Assembly (NCBI RefSeq): GCF_014637085.1
Contig: NZ_BMEU01000005.1
Location: 1-64,000, forward strand
Direction: 5' to 3'
Length of the DNA: 64,000 nt
From: Comamonas phosphati
Lineage (GTDB): Bacteria; Pseudomonadota; Gammaproteobacteria; Burkholderiales; Burkholderiaceae_C
Part shown: positions 30,444 to 39,584 of the stretch, in pieces
How positions within the stretch are numbered: position 1 is the first letter of the stretch
Layout: the number at the start of each line of letters is the position of its first letter
Translations under genes and position numbers: made by a program
Notes under the pieces: generated by a model
Seen by the model: the letters and a program-made list of their open reading frames with translations, nothing else
What the model was told of the DNA's origin: nothing
Databases searched by the model: none

Positions 30444-30929
30444 ATGCCAACCGCCAACGACAGATGCCGCTTCTGGCTCATGAAGAACGAGCCCGACGAG
30501 TCTTCGATCGACCACGCCCTGCGCGCGCCCTCTGCCAGCATAGCCTGGAGTGGCGTGCGCAACTACCAGGCCCGCAACTTCATGCGCGACGACATGCAGG
30601 CGGGTGATGGCGTGCTGTACTGGCACTCCGGCTGCGCCGAACCCGGCATCTACGGCATTGCGCGCATCGCGGGCAATCTGCGCGTGGATCCTTCGCAGTT
30701 CGACCCCGCCGACCCGTACTACGACCCCAAGTCCTCGCCCGACAAGCCGCGCTGGCTGATGCTGGACGTGCAGGCCCTGCGCAAGACGCGCCCCCTGCTG
30801 ATCGCCGAGCTGCGCGGGCAGCCCGCCCTGGCCCAGATGCGCGTGCTGCAAAAGGGCAACCGCCTGTCCATCACGCCGGTCAGCGCCGAGGAATGGCAGG
30901 CCATCGAAGACCTGCTTGAAGCACGCTAG
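30444..30929 (+). CDS. EVE-domain protein
   Basis: A 161-residue protein consisting of one EVE (PUA-like) domain, which binds modified bases in DNA or RNA. RFWLMKNEPDESSIDHAL is the family start, AWSGVRNYQARNFMRDDMQA the middle signature (WxGVRNxxARNxxR), and GDGVLYWHSGCAEPGIYGIA plus VDPSQFDPADPYYDPKSSPD the pocket-lining stretch. ATG at 30432 would add four residues. It is convergent with the MFS gene. As a lone EVE protein it may bind modified nucleic acids; no restriction or defence gene is close by. Confidence 0.9.
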   Translation: MPTANDRCRFWLMKNEPDESSIDHALRAPSASIAWSGVRNYQARNFMRDDMQAGDGVLYWHSGCAEPGIYGIARIAGNLRVDPSQFDPADPYYDPKSSPDKPRWLMLDVQALRKTRPLLIAELRGQPALAQMRVLQKGNRLSITPVSAEEWQAIEDLLEAR

Positions 30930-30950
30930 CCGCAGGCCCGGGCTGCACGC

Positions 30951-32174
30951 CTAGCGGTCTCGGCTCCACTGCCTCTGTACAGCCAGCGCCAGCAGCCCAC
31001 CCAGAACGCACATGCAGCCCGTGACCGCCCAGGTCCACTGCCAACCCCCCATGGCCGTGGCCACGGCCGCCACGGCGGGCGGACCGGCAAACTGGCCCAC
31101 GCAGGACCACTGCTGCATGAAGCCCACGGTGGTGGACACCGTGTTCTGGCTCGGCGCCAGATGCACGGCCGAGGTGAACAAGGTACCGGGGATCAGCCCA
31201 CCGGCTGCCGAAAACACCATCACGGCCACAAAGCGCAGCCACAGCGGAGCCAATGGCTGGCCGTCGAGCTGCACATAGGCCAGCAGCGCGCTCAGGCCCA
31301 TGAGCACAAAACCCGTCTGCAGCGAACGCCGGGCCGCCCAGCCATGCTGGAGCAGCCGGCCCGAAGCGATATTGCCCACCATATTGGCCGCTGCCACCAG
31401 GGCCGTGAGCATGCCCGCCAGCTTGGCATCCATGCCCGCCTGAGCGTACATGGCGGGCAGAAAGCCGATGACGCCCATCCATTGGCCCGAATACACGGCA
31501 AAGCTCAAACCCACCAGCCAAGGGCCCGGACTGCGCAACGTCAGCGCCAGGCGCGGGCGCCAGCCCAGGTCTGCATCGGCAACCGCGGACCGGCTCGCGG
31601 CCTGCGGATCGGCCGGCACCCAGCGCCAGACGGCCAACCCCGCACACAAGGACGCGGCGCCCAGCAGCAGCCACCAGCTTTGCCAGGAGGCAGCCTGCAG
31701 CACCCAGGGCCCCAGCAGCAGGCCCAACGCGCTGCCCAATGGCATATAGGTACCCCACCAGCCCATGCGGGCGCCGAGCTCCCGGGGCGAGACATTGCGA
31801 CGGATCAGCCCCGGGCCCGGCATGGCTACCAGCAGAAAACCCAGGCCCTCCAGGGCCCGCAGCCCCAGCAGCCCGGCAAAGCCCGTGGCCGCAGCCCCCA
31901 GCATGCTGGAAAAACCCACCAGCGCCAGCCCCCACAGCATGCTGCGCCGCAGCCCCCAGCGGTCTGCACCCAAGCCTACCGCCAGACCCAGCAACATGCC
32001 GGCCACCTGCACGGTGGAAAGCAGGAATCCCGCCTGCAGCAGGGACATTCCCAGCTCCCGCTGCAGCACGGCGACTGCCGGCGGCAGCTTGCCCACATGC
32101 AAGGCCACGCTCACCCCCGCCGCCACCACGATCCACGAGGGGTTCAATCCTGTTTTCTCTTTTGTTTCCTGCAC
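30951..32174 (-). CDS. MFS transporter (CynX/NimT-like)
   Basis: A 407-residue 12-helix major facilitator. The first helices read LNPSWIVVAAGVSVALHVGK and LLQAGFLLSTVQVAGMLLGL. Motif A follows as GLGADRWGLRRSMLWG, a fair match to GxLaDrxGrrr. The second half starts at LALTLRSPGPWLVGLSFAVY, with a central loop of about 25 residues. The WMGVIGFLPAMYAQAG and GGLIPGTLFTSAVHLAPSQN stretches resemble cyanate/NimT-type transporters. Substrate unknown. Alone on the minus strand, divergent from chrA. Confidence 0.82.
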   Translation of the reverse strand: MQETKEKTGLNPSWIVVAAGVSVALHVGKLPPAVAVLQRELGMSLLQAGFLLSTVQVAGMLLGLAVGLGADRWGLRRSMLWGLALVGFSSMLGAAATGFAGLLGLRALEGLGFLLVAMPGPGLIRRNVSPRELGARMGWWGTYMPLGSALGLLLGPWVLQAASWQSWWLLLGAASLCAGLAVWRWVPADPQAASRSAVADADLGWRPRLALTLRSPGPWLVGLSFAVYSGQWMGVIGFLPAMYAQAGMDAKLAGMLTALVAAANMVGNIASGRLLQHGWAARRSLQTGFVLMGLSALLAYVQLDGQPLAPLWLRFVAVMVFSAAGGLIPGTLFTSAVHLAPSQNTVSTTVGFMQQWSCVGQFAGPPAVAAVATAMGGWQWTWAVTGCMCVLGGLLALAVQRQWSRDR

Positions 32175-32380
32175 TGTCGTCCTCTTGGCGCTGCCTGGCG
32201 CACCATCCCTGCGGTAGCTGATATGTCAATCACTTCGAGCATAGGGCAAATGGACAGCGCTTTCTCGGCACTTGCACTTGAACGACGCAAACCGCCAATC
32301 CATCGACATTTTCTGAGCACGATATTTGGACACACTAACGGGCACACTAGCGGGCACTGCCCCACGCCTTTCACACCGCC

Positions 32381-33598
32381 ATGCCAGAGCCTGTCCACGC
32401 CGCGCCAACATCCCACCCGTCCCTTGGTGAAGTAGGCTGCGCCTTTCTCAAGCTGGGCCTGACCTCGTTCGGCGGGCCGATCGCCCATCTCGGCTATTTC
32501 CGCTCGGAGTTCGTCGAGCGCCGCCGCTGGCTCAGCGATGTGCAATATGCCGATCTGGTCGCGCTGTGCCAGTTTCTCCCGGGTCCGGCCAGCAGCCAGG
32601 TGGGCATGGCCCTGGGCATGCTGCGCGCGGGCTGGGGCGGTGCGCTGCTGGCCTGGCTGGCGTTCACCCTACCCTCGGCCCTGCTGCTCCTGGCCCTGGC
32701 GCTGGGGACCGCTGGCAACCCGCATTGGCTGACACCCGGCCTGCTGCACGGACTCAAGATCGTGGCCGTGGCCGTCGTGGCCCAGGCGGTTTTCGGCATG
32801 GGCAAGAACCTCTGCCCGGACCGTGCCCGCGCCGGCCTGGCCGTGCTGTGCGCCGCTTTGCTTTTACTATGGCCCGGTCCCTGGGCCCAATGCATAGTCA
32901 TTGCCGCCGCGGCATTGACAGGTTATTGGCTGCTGCCACCCTCGGCCATGACGGCTCGGGCCGCCCCGCTGGATTTCGGCATTTCCAGAACGGTCGGAGC
33001 CGCGCTGCTGACAGTGTTTCTGGCGCTGCTCGTGCTGCTGCCGCTGGCGGCCTGGCTGCATCCCTCGCTGCCCCTGAAGGCCGCTGCCGTTTTCTACCAG
33101 GCCGGCTCGCTGGTCTTTGGCGGCGGCCACGTGGTACTGCCGCTGGTGCAGGCCGGTGTCGTGGAGCCGGGCTGGATCGACGCCGACCGCTTCCTCGCCG
33201 GCTATGCCGCGGCCCAGGCCGTGCCGGGCCCCTTGTTCACGCTGGCCGCCTATCTGGGCGCCGTGCTGCCGCTGGATGCGGGCCTGCGCGGCTTGCCCGG
33301 CGGGTTGCTGACCCTGGTCTGCATCTTCGTGCCGGCGGCATTGCTGGTACTCGGTGCGCTGCCGTTCTGGGAAGGCCTGCGCGGCAACCTGGGTATGCGC
33401 AAGGCGCTGGCCGGCATCAATGCCGCCGTGGTCGGTATTCTGGCAGCAGCCTTGTACGATCCGGTGTGGACCAGCGCCATCCACGGCCGCGCCGACATGG
33501 CACTGGCCCTGCTGTGCTTTGGCCTGCTGACCTGGGGCCGTGCCGCGCCCATTCTCGTGGTGGGTCTGGGTGCGCTCGCGGGAGCGCTGTTCTTCTGA
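32381..33598 (+). CDS. chrA: Chromate transporter, long form
   Basis: A 405-residue two-domain CHR-family transporter that exports chromate in characterised members. The N-terminal domain carries LGLTSFGGPIAHLGYFRSEF, with ALCQFLPGPASSQVGMALG. The C-terminal domain repeats the pattern as GSLVFGGGHVVLPLVQAGVV and YAAAQAVPGPLFTLAAYLGA. About ten membrane helices are expected. It is a chromosomal single gene without chrB or chrC regulators nearby, so induction by chromate is not evident. The start at 32381 follows a weak GC-rich leader. Confidence 0.9.
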   Translation: MPEPVHAAPTSHPSLGEVGCAFLKLGLTSFGGPIAHLGYFRSEFVERRRWLSDVQYADLVALCQFLPGPASSQVGMALGMLRAGWGGALLAWLAFTLPSALLLLALALGTAGNPHWLTPGLLHGLKIVAVAVVAQAVFGMGKNLCPDRARAGLAVLCAALLLLWPGPWAQCIVIAAAALTGYWLLPPSAMTARAAPLDFGISRTVGAALLTVFLALLVLLPLAAWLHPSLPLKAAAVFYQAGSLVFGGGHVVLPLVQAGVVEPGWIDADRFLAGYAAAQAVPGPLFTLAAYLGAVLPLDAGLRGLPGGLLTLVCIFVPAALLVLGALPFWEGLRGNLGMRKALAGINAAVVGILAAALYDPVWTSAIHGRADMALALLCFGLLTWGRAAPILVVGLGALAGALFF

Positions 33599-33752
33599 TT
33601 TCAAAAGGATATTGCAAGCCACTCCCCAAACCTGGGCTGCAGCCGTCGGACAGCAAGTGCTGAGCAGCACCCGTCCTTGATCTCACGAAGGGAATCGGGA
33701 CGGCCGGCATCCCCCACAATAGACGCTTTCATTTTTACCACGCCCCCATACC

Positions 33753-34067
33753 ATGGCCTTTGCAGACAACCTGCGCGCACTGCCGCCCATCGCCCATATC
33801 GCCGAACTGCAACTGATAGACGCAGACGGCCAGCTCGCCGCGACCATTCCGAATGCTCCGGGCAAGGCCGGCTCGGTCACCGTCTACAACGCCCTCGCCG
33901 TCAAACATGGCAGCATCCATGCCGTCGCCGCCCAGGAAGGCCTGGAGCTGTTTGCCGAGCACACCGAGGACGCCAAGGCCCACCCGGGCTCCCACCCCAA
34001 TATCGACCGCCTGCTGCAGGTCATTGCCACGGGCAAGGGTTACGACGTCAAGGTGATTGCGGCTTGA
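33753..34067 (+). CDS. DUF2322-family protein
   Basis: A 104-residue cytoplasmic protein matching the DUF2322 family from memory: FADNLRALPPIAHIAELQLI, then GSVTVYNALAVKHGSIHAVA and AQEGLELFAEHTEDAKAHPG, ending HPNIDRLLQVIATGKGYDVK. The family is short, soluble and of unknown function, widespread in beta- and gammaproteobacteria. No operon partner: the hipA gene on the other strand starts its end 200 bases away. Confidence 0.78.
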   Translation: MAFADNLRALPPIAHIAELQLIDADGQLAATIPNAPGKAGSVTVYNALAVKHGSIHAVAAQEGLELFAEHTEDAKAHPGSHPNIDRLLQVIATGKGYDVKVIAA

Positions 34068-34143
34068 ATCAGGCCCACGTTCTTCAGCATCGGTCACCTT
34101 GGTGTTTCTGTCGCTGACCTGCCATGTCCTGCGCAGATACAAA

Positions 34144-34211
34144 TATTTCCTGATCGGGAAATATTCATCTTCAAATGCTTTGTAAGCAGAAAAATTCCCG
34201 ATCAGGAATTT
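34144..34211. promoter_or_regulatory. Two HipB-type operator palindromes downstream of hipBA
   Basis: TATTTCCTGATCGGGAAATA (34144-34163) and AAATTCCCGATCAGGAATTT (34192-34211) share WATTTCC-N6-GGAAATW with a GATC centre. They are the same motif as in front of hipB (35801-35869), but lie beyond the 3' end of hipA. Confidence 0.75.
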
Positions 34212-34267
34212 TTATACACAAGAAGGCATCTTCGGCACCCAGCTCAGCGGCAAGTGAAGGTTCTCAA

Positions 34268-35527
34268 CTAGCCGGATGCCAGCCGCTTCGTTGTCAACGC
34301 GCAGCGCTGCTCGAGCAGGCCGACGATCTGCGCCACCACAGCATTGCCCGCAAAATCGTGCTGCAGCTTGCGCGCGGCAGCTGGCAACTGCGCCGCCAAT
34401 GCTTGCAACCGCTTTCTGGTGGCGGCCTTCGCCAGGCCCGCACTTTCTGCAAACTGCTCCCAGTGACGTGCCTCCACCTCGCTGAATTTGTACTTGCTGC
34501 CAATCTTCATGGCCATCCTGGGCGTCAGCGTGGGGTACACCGCCGTCGACAGCAGGTCGTAAAACGGTGCCAGCACAGGAGACTTGTCCCCATAGAGCAG
34601 CGAGAAATTCTTGCCATGCGCGTCGTGGTTGCCAACCAGGGCATTGAAGATCACGCCATCCAGCAGCCGCAGCACCTGCGGCGCGCTGGGGCGCGTCACA
34701 CCACGCAGCAGCGCAAAGCATTGCCCCAGATCCGGGCCGCCCTCGTTCTGGTACTTCATCTCGGGCACCACGCCCAGGGCCTGGCAAAAATCCTCCTGAT
34801 GAAGCCGCTGACGCACAAGCTGGTGCGGGCTCGCAGCATTCGCCACGCGGTCATAGCGCTCCACCAGCAAAAACGAACGACCCGAAACGGTATGGATGCG
34901 CGCCTTGGCCGGGCGCAGACCCATGGCCTCGGCCAGCAGCATGCAAAAGCCTTCATTGGCCACGCTGTCCTCCACCGCGTGGATGGCGGGCTTCAAGATG
35001 TGCGAGCTGGGCGTGCCATTGCGCGCCAACCCGATGCGGCTGCCGTCAACCACCACGGGCAGCTTGTCCTGCGCTCCAGCCAGAGACAACCGCATCCCGT
35101 CATCACCCGCCAACATGGGGCGGCGCGGCAACTCATCCAGCATGGCGATCAGCTTTTCATCGCTAAGCCATTCCACATCGTCAGCCGCACCAGCCCTGGG
35201 CAAGGTCTTCCCCCGCTCCAGAAACGTCACCGCCCCTGCGCATTCACCGCCAATATGATCCAGCAGCGCAAAATCGTTCTGGCCAGACACCTGAAACTGC
35301 TGTGCGATCAGGCGGCGCATTTGCCCCTCGGGCAACAGGCCTGCGAAGAATGGCCGGGCTTGATGATCGTCAAACGACTGGGGCTGCAATGGCAGCGAGC
35401 GGGACAAGGCCGCAGCCCCTGGTTGCTTGAGCCAATCTGGCGCATAGGCAAAGCTCAGCCGCCCATGCACCAGTGACAGCATGCCCACGCGCTGCTCGAA
35501 CAGCCAGACTTCCAGCTCATACGCCAT
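34268..35527 (-). CDS. hipA: HipA-family kinase toxin
   Basis: A 419-residue Ser/Thr kinase of the HipA family. In E. coli the family member phosphorylates GltX and induces dormancy; the target here is unknown. The N-terminal domain is LEVWLFEQRVGMLSLVHGRL and GLLPEGQMRRLIAQQF. The nucleotide-binding Gly loop follows as MRLSLAGAQDKLPVVVDG. HILKPAIHAVEDSVANEGFC holds the nucleotide-contact Lys, and the catalytic NALVGNHDAHGKNFSLLYG and PFYDLLSTAVYP provide the Asp residues. Start ATG 35525-35527 has GGGAGG six bases upstream and overlaps hipB by 11 bases. Confidence 0.92.
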   Translation of the reverse strand: MAYELEVWLFEQRVGMLSLVHGRLSFAYAPDWLKQPGAAALSRSLPLQPQSFDDHQARPFFAGLLPEGQMRRLIAQQFQVSGQNDFALLDHIGGECAGAVTFLERGKTLPRAGAADDVEWLSDEKLIAMLDELPRRPMLAGDDGMRLSLAGAQDKLPVVVDGSRIGLARNGTPSSHILKPAIHAVEDSVANEGFCMLLAEAMGLRPAKARIHTVSGRSFLLVERYDRVANAASPHQLVRQRLHQEDFCQALGVVPEMKYQNEGGPDLGQCFALLRGVTRPSAPQVLRLLDGVIFNALVGNHDAHGKNFSLLYGDKSPVLAPFYDLLSTAVYPTLTPRMAMKIGSKYKFSEVEARHWEQFAESAGLAKAATRKRLQALAAQLPAAARKLQHDFAGNAVVAQIVGLLEQRCALTTKRLASG

Positions 35528-35783
35528 GGCTACCTCCCGCACAATCGCCTCCGCTGCGATCTCCAGCTGCAGGCAAGCCGCCTAGTTGCAACTCGCCTCC
35601 CAAGGCATCAATCACCCGCAGCACATTTTCCAGCCGCACTGTGGGCTTGCCCGCCTCCAGATCGACGATAAAGCGCGTGCCCACGCCAGCGGCCAGGGCC
35701 AGTTGTGGTTGCGTCAGGCCCAGCCGCTTGCGCGCGCCGCGCAAGACAGCGCCCAGTTGAGCAGTGGTTTGGATGCTAGACAT
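35517..35783 (-). CDS. hipB: HipB-family XRE antitoxin
   Basis: An 88-residue XRE-family DNA-binding protein. The helix-turn-helix is GAVLRGARKRLGLTQPQLAL and AAGVGTRFIVDLEAGKPTVR, followed by LENVLRVIDALGGELQLGGL, which fits the HipB dimerisation/C-terminal part. It should bind HipA and repress the operon through the palindromes at 35801-35869. The start is ATG 35781-35783. The two genes overlap, as in other hipBA loci. Confidence 0.9.
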   Translation of the reverse strand: MSSIQTTAQLGAVLRGARKRLGLTQPQLALAAGVGTRFIVDLEAGKPTVRLENVLRVIDALGGELQLGGLPAAGDRSGGDCAGGSHGV

Positions 35784-35800
35784 GGTGTGGCTGCCCAAAT

Positions 35801-35869
35801 AAATTCCCGTTCGGTAAATTATCAAGCCAAAAGCGTTTCAGGAAAGAAATATTTCCCAATCGGGAAATC
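35801..35869 (-). promoter_or_regulatory. hipBA promoter operators
   Basis: AAATTCCCGTTCGGTAAATT (35801-35820, one arm imperfect) and TATTTCCCAATCGGGAAATC (35850-35869) have the same WATTTCC-N6-GGAAATW core and start 49 bp apart. They lie 18-86 bp before the hipB start codon. Confidence 0.78.
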
Positions 35870-35995
35870 AATTGCTGTTCAACAGGGCAGCGCCAAGCCT
35901 GTCCTCAATGTAACAGAACACTCTTTTTTTCTGGCATCAAATCGCATCCCAACTCAATACCGGTATGCATTATCAGCTATCAAAATCAGAATAAA

Positions 35996-36017
35996 AAAGG
36001 CAGCCGAAGCTGCCTTT
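35996..36017. terminator. Terminator of the pyruvate dehydrogenase operon
   Basis: Perfect 9-bp stem AAAGGCAGC-CGAA-GCTGCCTTT. On the minus strand it continues into TTTTATTC. It lies 26 bases beyond the lpdA stop. Confidence 0.88.
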
Positions 36018-36042
36018 CCCTTTCTGCGAGACCGGGGCCCGC

Positions 36043-37875
36043 TTACTTGCGTACCGGGGGCACGTCCGTGCAGGAACCGTGCGCCACTTCCGCCGCCATG
36101 CCGATGGACTCGCCCAACGTGGGGTGCGGGTGGATGGTCTTGCCGATATCAACGGTGTCGGCGCCCATCTCGATGGCCAGGGCGATTTCACCTATCATGT
36201 CGCCGGCGTGCGTGCCGACCATGCCGCCGCCCAGGATCCGGCCGTGGCCATGGGCCTCCGGCGAGTCGTCGAACAGCAGCTTGGTGAAGCCCTCGTCGCG
36301 GCCGTTGGCGATGGCGCGGCCGGAAGCCGCCCAGGGGAACAGGCCCTTCTTGACCTTGATGCCTTGGGCCTTGGCCTGGTCTTCGGTCAGGCCCACCCAT
36401 GCCACTTCGGGGTCGGTATAGGCCACGCTGGGGATCACGCGGGCGTTGAAGGCGGCCGAGGCCAGCTCCTTGTTGCCCTGCAGCTCACCGGCGATGACTT
36501 CGGCGGCGACGTGCGCTTCATGCACGGCCTTGTGTGCCAGCATGGGCTGGCCCACGATGTCGCCGATCGCGAAGATGTTGGGCACGTTGGTGCGCATCTG
36601 GATGTCGACATTGATGAAGCCGCGGTCGGTCACGGCCACGCCAGCAGCCTCGGCACCGATCTTCTTGCCGTTGGGCGTACGGCCCACGGCCTGCAGCACC
36701 AGATCGTAGACCTGGGGCTCGGGCACGGTCACACCGTCCTTGGCCGACTCGAACGTGACCTTGATGCCTTCGGGGGTGGCAACGGCCGCCACGGTCTTGG
36801 TGTTGACCATGATGTTGTCGAAACGCGGTGCGTTCATCTTCTGCCAGACCTTGACCAGGTCGCGGTCGGCGCCCTGCATCAGGCCGTCCATCATTTCCAC
36901 CACGTCCAGGCGTGCGCCCAGCGTGCTGTAGACGGTGCCCATTTCCAGGCCGATGATGCCGCCGCCCAGGATCAGCATGCGCTTGGGCACAGCCTTCAGG
37001 TCCAGGGCACCGGTGGAGTCCACCACGCGCTCATCCTTGGGCATGAAGGGCAGGTGCACGGCTTGCGAGCCTGCCGCGATGATGGCCTTCTTGAACTGCA
37101 CCACCTTCTTGCTGCCGGTCTTTTCCTGGCCGTCGCCGGAGGTTTCCTGCACTTCGATGTGGTTGGCGCTCACGAAGCTGCCGTAGCCGCGCACGATGGT
37201 GACCTTGCGCATCTTCGCCATCTGGCCCAGGCCGCCGGTGAGCTTGCCGATGACCTTTTCCTTGTGGCCGCGCAGCATGTCGATATCGACTTCGGGCGCG
37301 CCGAATTTCACGCCGGCCACTTCGAGGTGCTTGACCTCGTCCACGACGGCCGCCACGTGCAGCAGCGCCTTGGAGGGAATGCAGCCCACATTCAGGCACA
37401 CACCGCCCAGCGTCTTGTAGCGCTCGACCAGCACGACCTTCAGGCCCAGGTCCGCAGCGCGGAAGGCTGCCGAGTAGCCGCCAGGGCCGCCGCCCAGCAC
37501 CACCACGTCGCAGTCCTCATCGACCTGGCCGCTGTAGTTGCCGGCGACAGGAGCCGCCGCAGCAGGCGTCTGTGCGAGAGCCGCAGCTGCGGGCGCAAGG
37601 GCGGCAGCGGCAGGAGCCGGTGCCGCGGCGCCAGCGTCGGAAGCTTCCAAAGCGATGATCACCGAACCTTCGGCGACCTTGTCGCCGATCTTGACCTTGA
37701 TTTCCTTGACCACGCCGGCGTGGCTCGAAGGAATTTCCATGGAGGCCTTGTCGCTCTCCACGGTGATCAGGGACTGGTCCACGGCGACGGTGTCACCGGG
37801 CTGCACCAGCAGTTCGATCACACCCACTTCAGCGAAATCGCCAATGTCGGGCACTTTGATATCGATGATTGCCAT
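36043..37875 (-). CDS. lpdA: Dihydrolipoyl dehydrogenase (E3) with N-terminal lipoyl domain
   Basis: A 611-residue E3 that reoxidises dihydrolipoamide with NAD+. Residues 1-80 form a lipoyl domain ([20 protein letters not shown], lipoyl Lys43 in [13 protein letters not shown]). An Ala/Pro linker follows, then the flavoprotein core: FAD motif [20 protein letters not shown], redox-active disulfide [16 protein letters not shown] motif [20 protein letters not shown], and interface His-Glu-like [14 protein letters not shown] near the C-terminus. The lipoylated E3 is characteristic of betaproteobacterial pyruvate dehydrogenase complexes. It is the last gene of aceE-aceF-lpdA, 17 bases after aceF. 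Confidence 0.95.
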   Translation of the reverse strand: MAIIDIKVPDIGDFAEVGVIELLVQPGDTVAVDQSLITVESDKASMEIPSSHAGVVKEIKVKIGDKVAEGSVIIALEASDAGAAAPAPAAAALAPAAAALAQTPAAAAPVAGNYSGQVDEDCDVVVLGGGPGGYSAAFRAADLGLKVVLVERYKTLGGVCLNVGCIPSKALLHVAAVVDEVKHLEVAGVKFGAPEVDIDMLRGHKEKVIGKLTGGLGQMAKMRKVTIVRGYGSFVSANHIEVQETSGDGQEKTGSKKVVQFKKAIIAAGSQAVHLPFMPKDERVVDSTGALDLKAVPKRMLILGGGIIGLEMGTVYSTLGARLDVVEMMDGLMQGADRDLVKVWQKMNAPRFDNIMVNTKTVAAVATPEGIKVTFESAKDGVTVPEPQVYDLVLQAVGRTPNGKKIGAEAAGVAVTDRGFINVDIQMRTNVPNIFAIGDIVGQPMLAHKAVHEAHVAAEVIAGELQGNKELASAAFNARVIPSVAYTDPEVAWVGLTEDQAKAQGIKVKKGLFPWAASGRAIANGRDEGFTKLLFDDSPEAHGHGRILGGGMVGTHAGDMIGEIALAIEMGADTVDIGKTIHPHPTLGESIGMAAEVAHGSCTDVPPVRK

Positions 37876-37892
37876 ATGTAGCAGCCCTCTCT

Positions 37893-39563
37893 TTACAGCA
37901 GGATGCGGCGGTAGTCCGCCAGCACCTGACCCAGGTAGGCGTTGAAGCGCGCGGCAGCGGCACCGTCGATGACGCGGTGGTCGTACGACAGCGACAGCGG
38001 CAGCGTCAGGCGCGGCACGAACTGCTTGCCGTCCCACACCGGCTTCATCTGGCCCTTGGACAGGCCCAGGATGGCCACCTCGGGCGCGTTGATGATGGGG
38101 GTGAAGTGGGTGCCACCGATGCCGCCCAGGGACGAGATCGAGAAGCAGCCGCCCTGCATGTCGGCAGCGCCGAGCTTGCCGTCGCGGGCCTTCTTGGCCA
38201 GCTCGCCCATTTCCTGGCTGATCTGCAGAATGCCCTTCTTGTCGGCGTCCTTGAGCACGGGAACAACCAGGCCGTTCGGCGTGTCGGCCGCAAAGCCGAT
38301 GTGGAAGTACTGTTTGTAGACCAGGGTATCGCCGTCCAGGGAAGCGTTGAACTCGGGGAACTTCTTCAGGGCCGCAACCACGGCCTTGATCACGAAGGCC
38401 AGCATGGTGACCTTGACGCCCGACTTCTCGTTTTCCTTGTTGGTGGAGACGCGGAAGGCTTCGAGTTCGGTGATGTCGGCCTCGTCATTGTTCGTGACGT
38501 GGGGAATCATCACCCAGTTGCGGTGCAGATTGGCGCCGGAAATCTTCTTGATGCGCGACAGGTCCTTGCGCTCGACAGCACCGAACTTGGCGAAGTCGAC
38601 CTTGGGCCAGGCCAGCACTTCCAGGCCGCCGACGTTGCTGCCGGAAGACCTGGGCGCAGCGGCCTGCTGCGCCAGGGTCTGCACGGCACCAGCCATCACC
38701 GACTTGGTGAAGGCCTGCACGTCGTCCTGGGTGATGCGGCCCTTGTTGCCCGAACCCCTGACCTCGGCCAGCGGCACGCCCAGTTCGCGAGCGAACTTGC
38801 GCACGGAGGGCGATGCATAAGGCAGGCTGCCCGAAGGCGCCACGGTGGGATTGTGCGCAGGCACGGCAACCGCTGCGGCAGCCGAAGCCGTGGCGGCAGG
38901 TGCCGCAACCGGAGCGGCAGCGGGTGCCGCAGCCGGCGCGGGGGCAGCCACGGGAGCGGCAGCCTGGGCAGGAGCGGCGCCCTGCACGCTCATCTGGCCG
39001 ACCACATCACCCACGTTGACCTTCTCGCCGAGCTTGATGTTCAGCGCCGTGATGGTGCCGGCGGCAGGCGACGGGATTTCCATCGATGCCTTGTCCGACT
39101 CCACCGTGAACAGGGATTGCTCGGCCGTCACGGTGTCGCCCACCTTGACCAGGATTTCGATGACGGCCACGTCCTTGAAGTCGCCGATATCGGGAATCTT
39201 GATGTCCAGGGTGCTGGCAACTGCGGCTGCGGCGGGAGCGGCTGCAGCCACAGGGGCCGGAGCCGGCGCGGCGGCCGCAGGAGCGGCGGCCGGTGCGGGC
39301 GTGGATGCAGGAGCAGAGGCGGCGTCGGCGGTTTCCACCACGGCGATCACCTTGCCTTCGGCCACTTTGTCGCCCAGGTTGACCCTGAGCTCCTTGAGCA
39401 CGCCAGCGTGGCTGGAGGGGATCTCCATGGAAGCCTTGTCGGACTCCACGGTGATCAGCGACTGCTCGACCTTGATGGTGTCACCCACCTTGACCAGCAC
39501 TTCGATCACGCCGACTTCGGCGAAGTCACCAATGTCGGGGACTTTGATTTCTGTCAATGCCAT
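37893..39563 (-). CDS. aceF: Dihydrolipoyllysine acetyltransferase (E2)
   Basis: A 556-residue E2 that carries the acetyl group from E1 to CoA. Two lipoyl domains (residues about 1-80 with Lys43, and about 118-195 with a second [12 protein letters not shown]) are separated by long Ala/Pro linkers. The E3-binding domain is [20 protein letters not shown] (about 250-285). The catalytic domain ends with the HxxxD motif [15 protein letters not shown]. The linkers are unusually rich in Ala-Pro, as in other betaproteobacteria. It lies 21 bases downstream of aceE. Confidence 0.96.
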   Translation of the reverse strand: MALTEIKVPDIGDFAEVGVIEVLVKVGDTIKVEQSLITVESDKASMEIPSSHAGVLKELRVNLGDKVAEGKVIAVVETADAASAPASTPAPAAAPAAAAPAPAPVAAAAPAAAAVASTLDIKIPDIGDFKDVAVIEILVKVGDTVTAEQSLFTVESDKASMEIPSPAAGTITALNIKLGEKVNVGDVVGQMSVQGAAPAQAAAPVAAPAPAAAPAAAPVAAPAATASAAAAVAVPAHNPTVAPSGSLPYASPSVRKFARELGVPLAEVRGSGNKGRITQDDVQAFTKSVMAGAVQTLAQQAAAPRSSGSNVGGLEVLAWPKVDFAKFGAVERKDLSRIKKISGANLHRNWVMIPHVTNNDEADITELEAFRVSTNKENEKSGVKVTMLAFVIKAVVAALKKFPEFNASLDGDTLVYKQYFHIGFAADTPNGLVVPVLKDADKKGILQISQEMGELAKKARDGKLGAADMQGGCFSISSLGGIGGTHFTPIINAPEVAILGLSKGQMKPVWDGKQFVPRLTLPLSLSYDHRVIDGAAAARFNAYLGQVLADYRRILL

Positions 39564-39584
39564 ATTGAATGTCTCCCGTGGTTC

